Shown: positions 9,067-17,466 of the stretch, piece after piece | How positions within the stretch are numbered: position 1 is the first letter of the stretch | Layout of the letters: the number at the start of each line of letters is the position of its first letter | DNA from: Pseudomonadota bacterium | Lineage (GTDB): Bacteria > Pseudomonadota > Alphaproteobacteria > Rhodospirillales > Magnetospirillaceae | DNA length: 64,000 nt | Direction of reading: 5' to 3' | NCBI GenBank assembly: GCA_021781575.1 | Contig: JAJXWP010000024.1 | Coordinates: 1 to 64,000, forward strand | Translations under genes and position numbers: made by a program | Notes under the pieces: generated by a model | Database searches by the model: none | What the model saw: the letters and a program-made list of their open reading frames with translations, nothing else | Told to the model about the DNA's origin: nothing

Positions 9067-9525
9067 ATGTCGGCGTTGCGGATGATGCTCGGTGTTGGTG
9101 TGGTGCTGGCTGCGGCGATCGGTGTTTCCGACGCCGTGTCAGCGCGCGAGGGGCCGCCGTCTTGCGGCGCGGTCAGCTTCCGGCCGGTAGCCCAAGGCTT
9201 GGCGGACGGCACGCAGGATGCCGGCCTTTACCGATCGCGCTTCGGCAAGATCGTGCTGCACGCCGAGGTCAAGGGCGGCCAAGCGCAAAACTACTACATC
9301 GAGGTGAACGGCAAACGGCCGCCGCCGCTGCAAGGCGCCCTCCCGACATCGGTCAATTCCTGCCTGAACGCGAAGCATGTCAAGACTCCGCCGCCGTCAG
9401 CCGGCGCGAATTGTGTCGGCAGCCGCTTCCGCGTGGTCCTCAGCCACCAGGCCAAGGCGGAATATGTGATGTTGTTCGGGCTCGACGGCGACGTGTGGAA
9501 GTTGTGCAGCGCTTCGAAGATGTAG
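9067..9525 (+). CDS. Secreted protein of unknown function
   Basis: The product is 152 residues and opens with a classical signal peptide (MSALRMMLGVGVVLAAAIGVSDAVSA, cleavage expected near residue 26), so it should be periplasmic. The mature part has four cysteines (SCGAV, NSCLN, ANCVG, KLCSA) that may form two disulfides. It contains a repeated strand-like pattern but no recognised domain. The gene stands alone between the PfpI-family gene and a DUF4031 gene. The codon pattern is like its neighbours. Confidence 0.65.
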   Translation: MSALRMMLGVGVVLAAAIGVSDAVSAREGPPSCGAVSFRPVAQGLADGTQDAGLYRSRFGKIVLHAEVKGGQAQNYYIEVNGKRPPPLQGALPTSVNSCLNAKHVKTPPPSAGANCVGSRFRVVLSHQAKAEYVMLFGLDGDVWKLCSASKM

Positions 9526-9648
9526 GGAGTTCTTGGGCGGAGATCACGGCACGGTAGCGGGTGGGGCGCACATCGGTGGATGCGCACACTCCGGCGTCGC
9601 GCTAATGTCTCCGCCCATGCAGGTTTTTCTCCCGGGCGCTTGATCCCG

Positions 9649-9906
9649 ATGGCCGCTTATGTGAACAAACTGCGCCGCCGTTTCGGCGGCCTGGCGTTTT
9701 GCCATCTGCTGGCCGATACGGAAGAGGAACTGCACGCGATTGCGGCCAGAATTGGCGTTGATTCGCGACTGTTCCAAGGGGAAAAGATCCCGCACTACGA
9801 TATTTCCCAGGCCAAGCGCGCCTTGGCTTTGGCGGCCGGCGCCGTAGAGATCGACCGCGACCGGCTGGCCGAATTGATCCGCAACTACACCTACGGCCGG
9901 CGCTGA
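9649..9906 (+). CDS. DUF4031-family small protein
   Basis: This 85-residue protein is MAAYVNKLRRRFGGLAFCHL followed by LADTEEELHAIAARIGVD. It matches the DUF4031 pattern: a short protein starting with V-x-x-L/M-R, a CHL/CHM motif and a DTxEELHxxAxxIG stretch. Function is unknown. The ATG at 9649 fits family length, while an upstream in-frame ATG at 9580 would add 23 poorly conserved residues. Confidence 0.7.
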   Translation: MAAYVNKLRRRFGGLAFCHLLADTEEELHAIAARIGVDSRLFQGEKIPHYDISQAKRALALAAGAVEIDRDRLAELIRNYTYGRR

Positions 9907-9921
9907 CGATCCCTCAGTCCT

Positions 9922-10119
9922 TCAGGCGCCGCCGATGCCCTGGATGACGGTGCCGCTTCCTTCGCAATCGCCGCACCGTTCATCATTGAGCCTGCCGGTC
10001 CCGTCGCAACGGGGGCACACGGCTTCGCCGGTGCCGGGCGTTCCTGGGGCCGCCTGATCGCCGGGCTTCAACTCGGGGCTGTTGCCGCGGCAAAAATTTT
10101 CGCCGAATTCCCGTGCCAT
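9922..10119 (-). CDS. Small zinc-ribbon protein with DnaJ-type CxxCxGxG motifs
   Basis: This 65-residue protein carries two zinc-binding knuckles, CPRCDGTG and CGDCEGSG, like half of a DnaJ cysteine-rich domain. Such tiny proteins are common beside alphaproteobacterial metabolic genes, and their role is unknown. The ATG at 10119 has GGAG about 10 bp upstream. It lies 55 bp downstream of dgcA on the same strand and may be the last gene of that unit. Confidence 0.65.
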   Translation of the reverse strand: MAREFGENFCRGNSPELKPGDQAAPGTPGTGEAVCPRCDGTGRLNDERCGDCEGSGTVIQGIGGA

Positions 10120-10174
10120 GAGCGCTTCTCCACTTGCTGTCGTCATGTGGACAGGCGAATCAAGACAGAGGTTC

Positions 10175-11158
10175 CTATCCCCACAGCGCCGCATCCGGCG
10201 GATACACGGTGGCGCTGTCGTAACGCAGCGCGGGGTGCCGATCCTCGGCCAGCAGAAGGGGGCCATCGAGGTCGACAAAAGCCGCATCCTGGGCGAGCAG
10301 CACTGCCGGGGCCATGGACAGCGAGCTTCCCACCATGCAGCCGACCATGATGCGGAAGCCGGCGGCGGTGGCGGCGGCTTTGACCTTGAGCGCTTCGGTG
10401 AGCCCGCCGGTCTTGTCCAGTTTCAGGTTGAGCACCTGATAGAGCCCGCGCAGGCGGTCGAGGTCGGCGCCCAGGTGAAACGATTCGTCAGCGCCCAGCG
10501 GGACCGGGCAGGGCAGTCCGCGGAGCGCTTCGTCCTGGCCGGCCGGTAGCGGTTGCTCGATCAGTTCCACTCCGGCCATTGCTAGGGGAGGGCCGAGCTC
10601 GGCGAGAATGCGCGGCGTCCAGCCCTCGTTGGCGTCGACGATCAGGCGGGCTTGGGGCGCCGCCGCCCGCACCGCCCGCACGCGATCGAGATCACCGTCG
10701 CCGTGCAATTTGAGCTTGAGCAACGGCCGGCCGGAAGCTTCGCGGGCGGCCATGGCCATGGCCACGGGCGTGTCGATGGCAATGGTGAAGGCGGTGGTCA
10801 GCGGTGCCGGCGGTGGCAGTCCCGCCAGCTGCCAAGCCGGCCGGCCCGCTAGCTTGGCCTCCAGGTCCCACAGGGCGCAGTCGAGCGCATTGCGCGCCGC
10901 GCCGGCCGGCAAGGCGCTCTGGACGGCCTCGCGCGGCATGCCGGCCTCGACATCCCGGCGGTGGCTCTCCAGGGCCGCCGCCACAGCCTCGACCGTCTCC
11001 CTATAACGGCCGTAAGGGACGCATTCGCCGCGGCCGACAGCGCCGCCTTCGTCAAGTTCGACGGTGATGACCTGGGCGACTGCCTTCGACCCCCGGGAAA
11101 TGCGGAAGAGGCGGCGAAAGGGAAAGCACTCGCGGCGAATGAGCATGCCGCGGGTCAT
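10175..11158 (-). CDS. dgcA: Enolase-superfamily dipeptide epimerase / N-acetyl-D-glutamate racemase DgcA
   Basis: This 327-residue enzyme has the muconate-lactonizing/dipeptide epimerase layout. The catalytic Lys pair is in LLKLKLHG, the metal ligands are in IVDANEGW (Asp), LIEQPL (Glu) and LGADES (Asp), and the second catalytic Lys is in LNLKLDKTGG. Alone it would be called L-Ala-D/L-Glu epimerase. The 4-bp overlap with a DUF1611 (DgcN) gene points instead to DgcA, which racemises N-acetyl-D-glutamate to the L form. The exact substrate is inferred from this pairing. Confidence 0.82.
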   Translation of the reverse strand: MTRGMLIRRECFPFRRLFRISRGSKAVAQVITVELDEGGAVGRGECVPYGRYRETVEAVAAALESHRRDVEAGMPREAVQSALPAGAARNALDCALWDLEAKLAGRPAWQLAGLPPPAPLTTAFTIAIDTPVAMAMAAREASGRPLLKLKLHGDGDLDRVRAVRAAAPQARLIVDANEGWTPRILAELGPPLAMAGVELIEQPLPAGQDEALRGLPCPVPLGADESFHLGADLDRLRGLYQVLNLKLDKTGGLTEALKVKAAATAAGFRIMVGCMVGSSLSMAPAVLLAQDAAFVDLDGPLLLAEDRHPALRYDSATVYPPDAALWG

Positions 11159-12156
11159 GGCAGCATCCGTTCGACCAGGGGGGCGGCGCCATCACGCAAC
11201 GGGTCGACCGCCGGCATGCCGAATTCCGCCGCGGTCTCGTCCAGCCAGCGCCGTGCCTGCGGGCCGTCCATGGCGGCGGTATTGGCGGCGATGCCGATAA
11301 CCCGCGCCGTGGGGCAGGTCAGGCGGGCGCAGGCTTCGTTCATCGCGATGCAATCGCCAAGGGAGGGTAGGGGCCGTCCGGGAAGACCGCGCATATGCGG
11401 GCGCCCCGGTTCGGTGCAGAGGACCAAAGCCTGGGCTTGGGCGCCGTGGAGGAGCCCGAGGGACACACCAGCATAGGAAGGGTGGGAGAGCGAACCCTGG
11501 CCCTCGATGACGTCCCAATGGTCCTCGCCATTGGCCGGAGCCAGCCATTCGGCGGCCCCGGAAATGAAATCGGCGATCACGGCGTCGACCGAGACGCCGC
11601 TGCCGGCAATGAGAATCCCCGTCTGCCCGGTGGCGCGGAAGTCTGCTTTCCAGCCACGCGCTTTCAACTCTTTCTCGATGGCCAGGGCGGTAAACATCTT
11701 GCCCACCGAGCAGTCGGTGCCGATGGTCAGGCACCGCCTGCCCGAGCGCACCACTCCGGTTCCCACCTGGAAGCTGCGATCCGGCTGGCGGACGTCGAAA
11801 AGACGCCGGCCCAGGCGTTCGGCCTGGACCGCCAGTTCCGGCAGATCGGCCAGCCGCTGGTGCAGGCCTGCCGCAAGGTCGAGGCCGAGAGACAGCGCCC
11901 GCGACAGGCTCTCCACCCAGGCCGGGGGAATGATCCCGCCGCGATTGGCCACGCCGACGACCAAGCTGCGGGCGCCGGCCGCAGCGGCCTCTTCCAGGGT
12001 GACCTCGCGGAGGCCCAGGTCAGCCCGGCACCCCGGCAAGCGGAACTGCCCGAGGACCTTGTCGGCCCGCCAGCGGGCGATGCCGTCGGCGGTCTTTGCC
12101 GCCAACTGGTCGGTGGCATCACCGAGGAACAGCAGATAAGGCGCATCGATCTGCAT
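11155..12156 (-). CDS. dgcN: DUF1611-family D-glutamate N-acetyltransferase DgcN
   Basis: This 333-residue protein starts MQIDAPYLLFLGDATDQLA. The C-terminal two thirds has a P-loop-like segment (IGTDCSVGKMFTALAIEKEL) and FRATGQTGILIAG, both typical of DUF1611. Members named DgcN acetylate D-glutamate so that DgcA can racemise the product into the L-glutamate pool. An upstream in-frame ATG at 12210 would add 18 residues without family similarity. The stop overlaps the dgcA start by 4 bp, so the two form an operon. Confidence 0.82.
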   Translation of the reverse strand: MQIDAPYLLFLGDATDQLAAKTADGIARWRADKVLGQFRLPGCRADLGLREVTLEEAAAAGARSLVVGVANRGGIIPPAWVESLSRALSLGLDLAAGLHQRLADLPELAVQAERLGRRLFDVRQPDRSFQVGTGVVRSGRRCLTIGTDCSVGKMFTALAIEKELKARGWKADFRATGQTGILIAGSGVSVDAVIADFISGAAEWLAPANGEDHWDVIEGQGSLSHPSYAGVSLGLLHGAQAQALVLCTEPGRPHMRGLPGRPLPSLGDCIAMNEACARLTCPTARVIGIAANTAAMDGPQARRWLDETAAEFGMPAVDPLRDGAAPLVERMLP

Positions 12157-12354
12157 GATACCTGTTCGGCTGGTTTCGGCGACGACGGGAAGAACGGGCA
12201 GAACCGTCATTGGACAAATGGGTTCAACTACCCCTGATGTCGAGCCGACACTCGTCTATCACGAGGCGCATCGGCCATCAACCAGCCTCGATTCGGTCGA
12301 AGCCCGAGGCGTCGTGCTTGTTCGGCCCCCAATCCAACCAAATGATGGCCCGCA

Positions 12355-12564
12355 TTACCCGGCGCGCCGTTCATAGTGCTCCGCCAGTTGCTCGGCCGCC
12401 GGCGGCGTACTGACCAGATCCTTGACCTGGATGCATTGTCCGCCAGACTGGCCGCAGCCGCTGGCCGCGTTGAGGCCGATAAAGGCGAAGAACAACCCGA
12501 CGAACAAGGCGCCGGCCATATTGGCCAGATGCTGCAGGATGGTGCGTGGACTGGGATAAAGCAT
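12355..12564 (-). CDS. Small single-pass membrane protein of unknown function
   Basis: The product is 69 residues and starts MLYPSPRTILQHLANMAG. One hydrophobic helix follows (ALFVGLFFAFIGLNAAS) and then a short tail with two cysteines (GCGQSGGQC). GGAG sits 6 bp before the ATG at 12564, and a longer frame to 12621 lacks such a site. No family was recognised. It lies between dgcN and hupU, facing away from hupU, with about 120 bp between them. Confidence 0.5.
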   Translation of the reverse strand: MLYPSPRTILQHLANMAGALFVGLFFAFIGLNAASGCGQSGGQCIQVKDLVSTPPAAEQLAEHYERRAG

Positions 12565-12686
12565 GGCGTTCTCCCCATTTCCGATTGAAGAGAACATAAC
12601 GAGAACATCAGTCGCTCGCAAGGCCTAATCGCCCAGGGCGATCATTTTCTTGAACGAAACCTTTCCGGCCTCTTAGACTTGGGCAC

Positions 12687-13700
12687 ATGGCACAGGAAAG
12701 CATCGAGACCTCGTTGAGCGTTCTTTGGCTTCAGGCCGGCAGTTGCGGGGGATGCACCATGTCGGCGCTCGGAGCCGAGCCGGCCGGGCTGGTCGAGACC
12801 TTGGAGCGAGCCGGTATCCATCTGCTGTGGCATCCCAGTCTATCGGAGGAAGGCGGCCCTGCGGCGCTCGATGTGCTGGAGGATTGCCGGTGTGGCCGTC
12901 GCGGCTTCGACGTGCTGTGCGTCGAGGGGGCGATTCTCGAGGGGCCCAACGGCACCGGCGGCTTCCACATCCTGGGCGGCAGCGGCCGTCCGATGGTGCG
13001 GTGGGTGGAGGATTTGGCTAAGCGGGCTCGCTACGTGCTGGCGGTGGGCAGTTGCGCCGGTTACGGCGGGATGCTCGCCGCCGAACCCAATTCGCTGGAG
13101 GCAGTGGGCCTGCAATTCGCCGGAGACGAGGCCGGCGGCCTGCTGGGCGACGGCGGCTGCGGCACCGCCGGCCTGCCGGTGATCAACATCGCGGGATGCC
13201 CGCCGCATCCGGGCTGGCTGGTGGAGACGCTGATGGCGTTGTCGCTCGGGCAGTTCCGGGCGGAGGACCTGGACGGGTTCGGTCGGCCGCGCTTCTGGGC
13301 CAACCATCTGGCCCATCACGGCTGCAACCGGAACGAATATTATGAGTTCAAGGCGAGCGCCGCCGAGCCGTCGCAAAACGGTTGCCTGATGGAAAACCTG
13401 GGATGCAAGGCGACGCAGGCGCCGGGTGACTGCAATCTGCGCGTGTGGAACGGCGGTGGTTCTTGCACCAACGGCGGGTTTGCCTGCATCAACTGCACCT
13501 CACCGGGCTTCGAGGACCCGACGGGGTCTTTTCTGGAGACGCCGAAGATCGCCGGCATTCCGGTCGGCCTGCCGGTAGACATGCCCAAGGCCTGGTTCGT
13601 CGCCCTGTCGGCGCTGTCAAAATCAGCCACGCCGGAGCGGGTGCGCAAGAACGCCCGGGAGGATCGGATCGTGGTCCCGCCACGGCAGCGCGGCCCATGA
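12687..13700 (+). CDS. hupU: Regulatory (H2-sensing) [NiFe]-hydrogenase small subunit
   Basis: This 337-residue protein carries the [NiFe] small-subunit cluster pattern, including SVLWLQAGSCGGCTMSALGA for the proximal cluster and C-rich segments near GGSCTNGGFACINCTSPG. It lacks a twin-arginine signal and a membrane anchor, as expected of the cytoplasmic HupU/HoxB sensor (group 2b), not of an energy-converting enzyme. HupU and HupV bind H2 and control the kinase HupT/HoxJ, encoded here at 31646. The stop overlaps hupV by 4 bp. Confidence 0.93.
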   Translation: MAQESIETSLSVLWLQAGSCGGCTMSALGAEPAGLVETLERAGIHLLWHPSLSEEGGPAALDVLEDCRCGRRGFDVLCVEGAILEGPNGTGGFHILGGSGRPMVRWVEDLAKRARYVLAVGSCAGYGGMLAAEPNSLEAVGLQFAGDEAGGLLGDGGCGTAGLPVINIAGCPPHPGWLVETLMALSLGQFRAEDLDGFGRPRFWANHLAHHGCNRNEYYEFKASAAEPSQNGCLMENLGCKATQAPGDCNLRVWNGGGSCTNGGFACINCTSPGFEDPTGSFLETPKIAGIPVGLPVDMPKAWFVALSALSKSATPERVRKNAREDRIVVPPRQRGP

Positions 13701-15133
13701 GCCGGTCTTTGCTGGTCGGCCCGTTTAACCGCGTCGAGGGCGACCTCGAAGTGCGGCTGGAGCTATCGGACGGGCAGGTGGCGGCGGCGCGGGTGACGGC
13801 GCCGATGTACCGCGGCATCGAACGGCTCCTGGCCGGACGGCCGCCGCTCGATGCGCTGGTCATCGCGCCGCGTATCTGCGGCATCTGCTCGGTGGCCCAA
13901 TCCTCGGCGGCGGCCAGGGCCCTCGGCGACGCCATGGCGCTGGCTGCGCCGGCGAATGGACGGATCGCCGCCGACCTGATCCTGGCCTGTGAGAATGCGG
14001 CCGATCACCTCACCCATTTCTATCTGTTTTTCATGCCGGACTTCGCTCACCGCGATTACCGGGAGCGCCCCTGGCACGATGAGGCGGCGCGGCGATACAA
14101 GGCAATGGGCGGGGAGGTGGCGAAGGCCGCCTCGGCAGCCCGCCTGCGTTTTCTCCATGTCATGGGGATCCTGGCGGGGAAGTGGCCGCATAGCCTGGCG
14201 CTACAGCCCGGCGGCATTACCAAGTCGATCGACTTGGGCGAGCGCATGCGCCTGCTGGGCATCCTGAACGAGTTCCGAAACTACCTCGAAGGACAGACCT
14301 TCGGCGACAGCCTGGAACGTATTGCCGCCCTCGATAGCGCTGCGGCTTTGCAGGCTTGGGCCGCCGAGAAAGCCCCCACGGCGGGTGACCTCCGGTTCTT
14401 CCTGACGATCGCGGACGACCTTGGCTTGTCGCAGTGGGGCCGTGGGCCGGCGCGTTTCCTCAGCTTCGGCGGACCGGGCGAGGCCGGCGGCCAATGGCAG
14501 GACGGTAAGCCGGGAGGACTCGACCTGGCCGGACTGCGTGAGGATCTCGAATACACCTGGATGGACGGCGGGGGGCTGCACCCGGCCGTTGGAGTCACCG
14601 AGCCCAAGGCGGACAAGGCCGAGGGCTATAGCTGGTGCAAGGCACCGCGGCTGGCCGGCCGGAGTTTCGAAGTCGGCGCCCTGGCGCGCCGGATGGTGGC
14701 GGGGCATCCCCTGATCCGCGAGTTGGTCGCCGCCTCTGCGGGGCGTGGCAATGTGCGGGACAGGGTCGTGGCGCGGCTGCTCGAACTGGCCCTGCTGGTG
14801 CCGGCGATGGAGAACTGGGTGAGATTGCTCGGCGGCCAAGGCGCGTTCTGCCATTCCGGAGACATGGTGAAGAAGGCGGACGGCGTCGGTTTGGTGGAAG
14901 CGGCGCGGGGCAGCCTGGGACATTGGCTGTCGGTGGACGGGGGGCGCATCTCCCGCTACCAGGTCGTCGCGCCGACCACCTGGAACTTCTCGCCGCGCGA
15001 CGCGGGCGGCAACCCGGGGCCGCTTGAGGAGGCGCTGGTGGGGGCGCCGGTCGGCCCCGGAGAAGATCATCCGCTGATCGTCCAGCACATCGTTCGGTCG
15101 TTCGACCCCTGCATGAGCTGCACGGTGCATTGA
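13697..15133 (+). CDS. hupV: Regulatory (H2-sensing) [NiFe]-hydrogenase large subunit
   Basis: This 478-residue catalytic subunit of the sensor holds the nickel ligands in RICGICSVAQ near the N-terminus and DPCMSCTVH at the very end. It stops exactly at the final His, with no cleavable C-terminal extension. That is the hallmark of regulatory HupV/HoxC subunits, which mature without an endopeptidase. It still needs the Hyp machinery encoded downstream. The ATG overlaps the hupU stop. The gene is followed by about 100 bp and then the convergent XRE gene. Confidence 0.94.
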   Translation: MSRSLLVGPFNRVEGDLEVRLELSDGQVAAARVTAPMYRGIERLLAGRPPLDALVIAPRICGICSVAQSSAAARALGDAMALAAPANGRIAADLILACENAADHLTHFYLFFMPDFAHRDYRERPWHDEAARRYKAMGGEVAKAASAARLRFLHVMGILAGKWPHSLALQPGGITKSIDLGERMRLLGILNEFRNYLEGQTFGDSLERIAALDSAAALQAWAAEKAPTAGDLRFFLTIADDLGLSQWGRGPARFLSFGGPGEAGGQWQDGKPGGLDLAGLREDLEYTWMDGGGLHPAVGVTEPKADKAEGYSWCKAPRLAGRSFEVGALARRMVAGHPLIRELVAASAGRGNVRDRVVARLLELALLVPAMENWVRLLGGQGAFCHSGDMVKKADGVGLVEAARGSLGHWLSVDGGRISRYQVVAPTTWNFSPRDAGGNPGPLEEALVGAPVGPGEDHPLIVQHIVRSFDPCMSCTVH

Positions 15134-15233
15134 AAAACAATGTGCAAAGACAAGGACGTAGGGCGCGTCGTTACGTGACCGGGCAAATGGCGAGCCGCTT
15201 TTCCAGGTGAAGGCCTTCGGTCCTATGCCTTCT

Positions 15234-15611
15234 CTAATAGGCCATGAGGGGTTCGGCCGGGCCGCGGCCTGCTGCAGGTTCGGTCAGGGCTGCCGCCCCT
15301 GAATCCGCCCTGGCGTTGAGATCGAATAGGAGTCGGTACGTCTCTGGATCGTAGTATTTCATCAGCGTCCTGACGAATTCGCCGATCGGAATTTGGAGGA
15401 CCGCAGCCCAACTTTCATAGCGATCCGGAGGAATACGCCCTCGTCCGGCCTCCAGTTGCGATATGAAGGTGAAATATCCGATTTCCAGGCGCGCCGCCAT
15501 CTCCCGAAGACTGAGGCCGTTTCGTTCGCGTTGTTCCTTGAGCCATGCGCCCGCCTGCTTGCGCAGCGCTTTGACGTCGTGCCGGGCACTTTGTTGAGGG
15601 TGTGCATACAT
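15234..15611 (-). CDS. XRE-family transcriptional regulator
   Basis: This 125-residue protein has a helix-turn-helix in its middle (LKEQRERNGLSLREMAARL and FISQLEAGRGRIP). It is followed by a helical segment around a conserved tyrosine-rich motif (YYDPETYRLLFD). Small HTH_3 proteins of this kind are found widely near metabolic genes. AGGA lies 8 bp before the ATG at 15611, although in-frame ATGs exist up to 15662. Its place between hupV and the hyb promoter makes a role in hydrogenase control possible but unproven. Confidence 0.75.
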   Translation of the reverse strand: MYAHPQQSARHDVKALRKQAGAWLKEQRERNGLSLREMAARLEIGYFTFISQLEAGRGRIPPDRYESWAAVLQIPIGEFVRTLMKYYDPETYRLLFDLNARADSGAAALTEPAAGRGPAEPLMAY

Positions 15612-15860
15612 CGAGCGGTTCCTGATCATCCGTTGGGCAGCGACGTGATGCATGCCGAACATCTAATATAAAGAGGTGGCGCCATAACCAGAGCGCTATT
15701 TAGAATTAGTCACAATCTCTCTTTAGAGGTATCGGGTCGATAGGACACCAAATGCTGTGGTCAGGCCGAGCGGCTGGAGGGGCCATCGCGATGGACTTGG
15801 CCGGTGGCGGCGACTGTGGTGAAATGGCGGCGGTTCGGTTCGGATTAGTGGGAGTCGTCC

Positions 15861-16100
15861 ATGCAAACCATCTTCATCATGGTCAAGACCGAGATGGGGC
15901 GCGCCTATGACGTCGCCAGCCTGGCTGCCGATACCGAGCAGGTGTCGGAGGTGTATTCGATTTCAGGGCAGTATGACCTGCTGCTGAAATGCTATCTCGA
16001 TGACGGCACCGATATCGGCCATTTCGTCACCGATACGGTTCAGCAACTGCCGGGCGTTCGCGACACCTTTACCCTGATAGCGCTGAAGGCCTTCACCTGA
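15861..16100 (+). CDS. Stand-alone Lrp/AsnC ligand-binding (RAM) domain protein
   Basis: This 79-residue protein corresponds to the effector-binding C-terminal domain of Lrp/AsnC regulators and has no DNA-binding helix-turn-helix. The features seen are MQTIFIMVKTEMGRAYDVA, YSISGQYDLLLKCYLDD and RDTFTLIALKAF. Such proteins oligomerise and may bind amino acids or modulate full-length Lrp proteins. The gene lies 237 bp before hybO. Confidence 0.85.
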   Translation: MQTIFIMVKTEMGRAYDVASLAADTEQVSEVYSISGQYDLLLKCYLDDGTDIGHFVTDTVQQLPGVRDTFTLIALKAFT

Positions 16101-16118
16101 AAAGGCGGCTTGCCTTTT
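16100..16118 (+). terminator. Hairpin after the RAM-domain gene
   Basis: AAAAGGC (16100-16106) pairs with GCCTTTT (16112-16118) around a 5-base loop, starting at the last base of the stop codon. A second small hairpin, CGCCT/AGGCG, lies at 16136-16149. There is no long T run, so termination is only likely to be partial. It may separate the upstream gene from the hyb promoter. Confidence 0.4.
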
Positions 16119-16252
16119 GCCAAAGCGATAGAAAACGCCTTTCCAGGCGAGTGGCAACGAAGCTCTCAGTTCGCAGGGCAATGCGGTCGATAATCATTTA
16201 AAGAACCACCGATAAAGCGCTGTCACGCAAGGGCAGCGCGCCGCCAGCGCAA

Positions 16253-16270
16253 TTGGTCCAGTCCTTGCAA
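16253..16270 (+). promoter_or_regulatory. Candidate sigma-54 (-24/-12) promoter of the hyb operon
   Basis: TTGGTCCAGTCCTTGCAA has GG at 16255-16256 and GC at 16267-16268 with exactly 10 bases between them. TTGC at the -12 side matches the RpoN consensus. It lies about 70 bp before the hybO ATG. HoxA, a sigma-54 activator of the hydrogenase type, is encoded in the same island, so this is the likely site of H2-dependent control. Transcription start and activator sites are not proven. Confidence 0.7.
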
Positions 16271-16337
16271 ACATCTCCCCAAACCAAACACGTCAGTGCC
16301 GAACACCGGGGTTCGTGCAGAGGGAGAGGTTGGGGAC

Positions 16338-17462
16338 ATGAACGACGACATCTTGAATGCAATCGAGACGAAGCTTGGCGTGTCGCGCCGAAGCTTCCTG
16401 CAACTCTGCACGGCGATGGCCGCCACCATGGGCCTGCCGAAGGGCGCCGAGGCGGCGATCGCCCAAGCGATCGCCTCACCCCGCAGGCCGCCGGTGATCT
16501 GGCTGCATTTCCAGGAGTGCACCGGCTGCACCGAGACCTTGCTGCGCGCCGAGCACCCGACCCTCGAAAGATTGATCCTCGACATCATCTCGCTCGATTA
16601 TCACGAGACGCTGTTCGCCGCGGCGGGCCACCAGATCGAGGCGGCGCGCAAAGCCTCGATGGCCGCCAACAAGGGCAAATATCTGCTGGTGGTGGAAGGC
16701 GCCACGCCGATGAAGGATGGCGGGATCTACTGCAAGATCGCCGGACAGACGGCCCACGACATGCTGATGGAATGCGCTGCCGATGCCGCTGCGATCGTCG
16801 CCATTGGGTCCTGCGCCTCGTGGGGTGGCATGCCGTCGACGTCGCCCAATCCCACCGGCTCGACCGGGGTGCCGGTGCTGATCAAGGATAAGCCAGTCGT
16901 CAGCATCCCGGGTTGCCCACCGAACCCTTACAACTTTCTTTCGACCGTTGTTCATTTCCTGACCTTCAACAAGCTTCCCGATCTCGACGCCAAGGGTCGC
17001 CCGAAGTTCGCCTATGGCCGGCTGATCCATGAAAACTGCGAACGGCGAGCACATTTCGACGCCGGCCGGTTCGCCCAGGAATTCGGCGACGAGGGGCACC
17101 GCAAAGGCTATTGCCTCTATAAACTGGGCTGCAAGGGCCCGGAAACCCATGCCAACTGCCCGGCGATCCTGTTCGGTGACGTCGGTTCGGGCAGCTGGCC
17201 GGTGGGCACCGGCCATCCTTGCATCGGTTGCACCGAGCAGGGGATCGGTTTCCAGAAGCCGATCTACGCTCTGGCCGAGCCGGAATACATCGTGCCACCG
17301 GCCTCCTATCCGCACGTCGTCGAACAGCAGGGTGAAGGGGTGACGTTCGGCTCCGCCGCCGGCCTGGCCGTCATCGCCGGCCTGGCTGCCGGCGCCGGAG
17401 CGGCCATCGCCCGCAACCTGGGCAAGGGCGACCGGGACGACCATTCGGCGGGGAAGGAATGA
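16338..17462 (+). CDS. hybO: Hyb-type uptake [NiFe]-hydrogenase small subunit
   Basis: This 374-residue precursor has a twin-arginine signal (SRRSFLQ, Arg17-Arg18) near the start, so it is exported folded with its large subunit. It carries three Fe-S clusters, with the proximal motif ECTGCTETLLRAEHP and the distal region HPCIGCTEQGIGFQKPIYA. The proximal motif has Gly where O2-tolerant enzymes have an extra Cys (CTCC). A hydrophobic helix near the C-terminus (AAGLAVIAGLAAGAGAAIA) anchors it in the membrane. The gene order small subunit-hybA-hybB-large subunit is that of E. coli hydrogenase 2 (group 1c). Confidence 0.93.
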   Translation: MNDDILNAIETKLGVSRRSFLQLCTAMAATMGLPKGAEAAIAQAIASPRRPPVIWLHFQECTGCTETLLRAEHPTLERLILDIISLDYHETLFAAAGHQIEAARKASMAANKGKYLLVVEGATPMKDGGIYCKIAGQTAHDMLMECAADAAAIVAIGSCASWGGMPSTSPNPTGSTGVPVLIKDKPVVSIPGCPPNPYNFLSTVVHFLTFNKLPDLDAKGRPKFAYGRLIHENCERRAHFDAGRFAQEFGDEGHRKGYCLYKLGCKGPETHANCPAILFGDVGSGSWPVGTGHPCIGCTEQGIGFQKPIYALAEPEYIVPPASYPHVVEQQGEGVTFGSAAGLAVIAGLAAGAGAAIARNLGKGDRDDHSAGKE

Positions 17463-17466
17463 TCCC

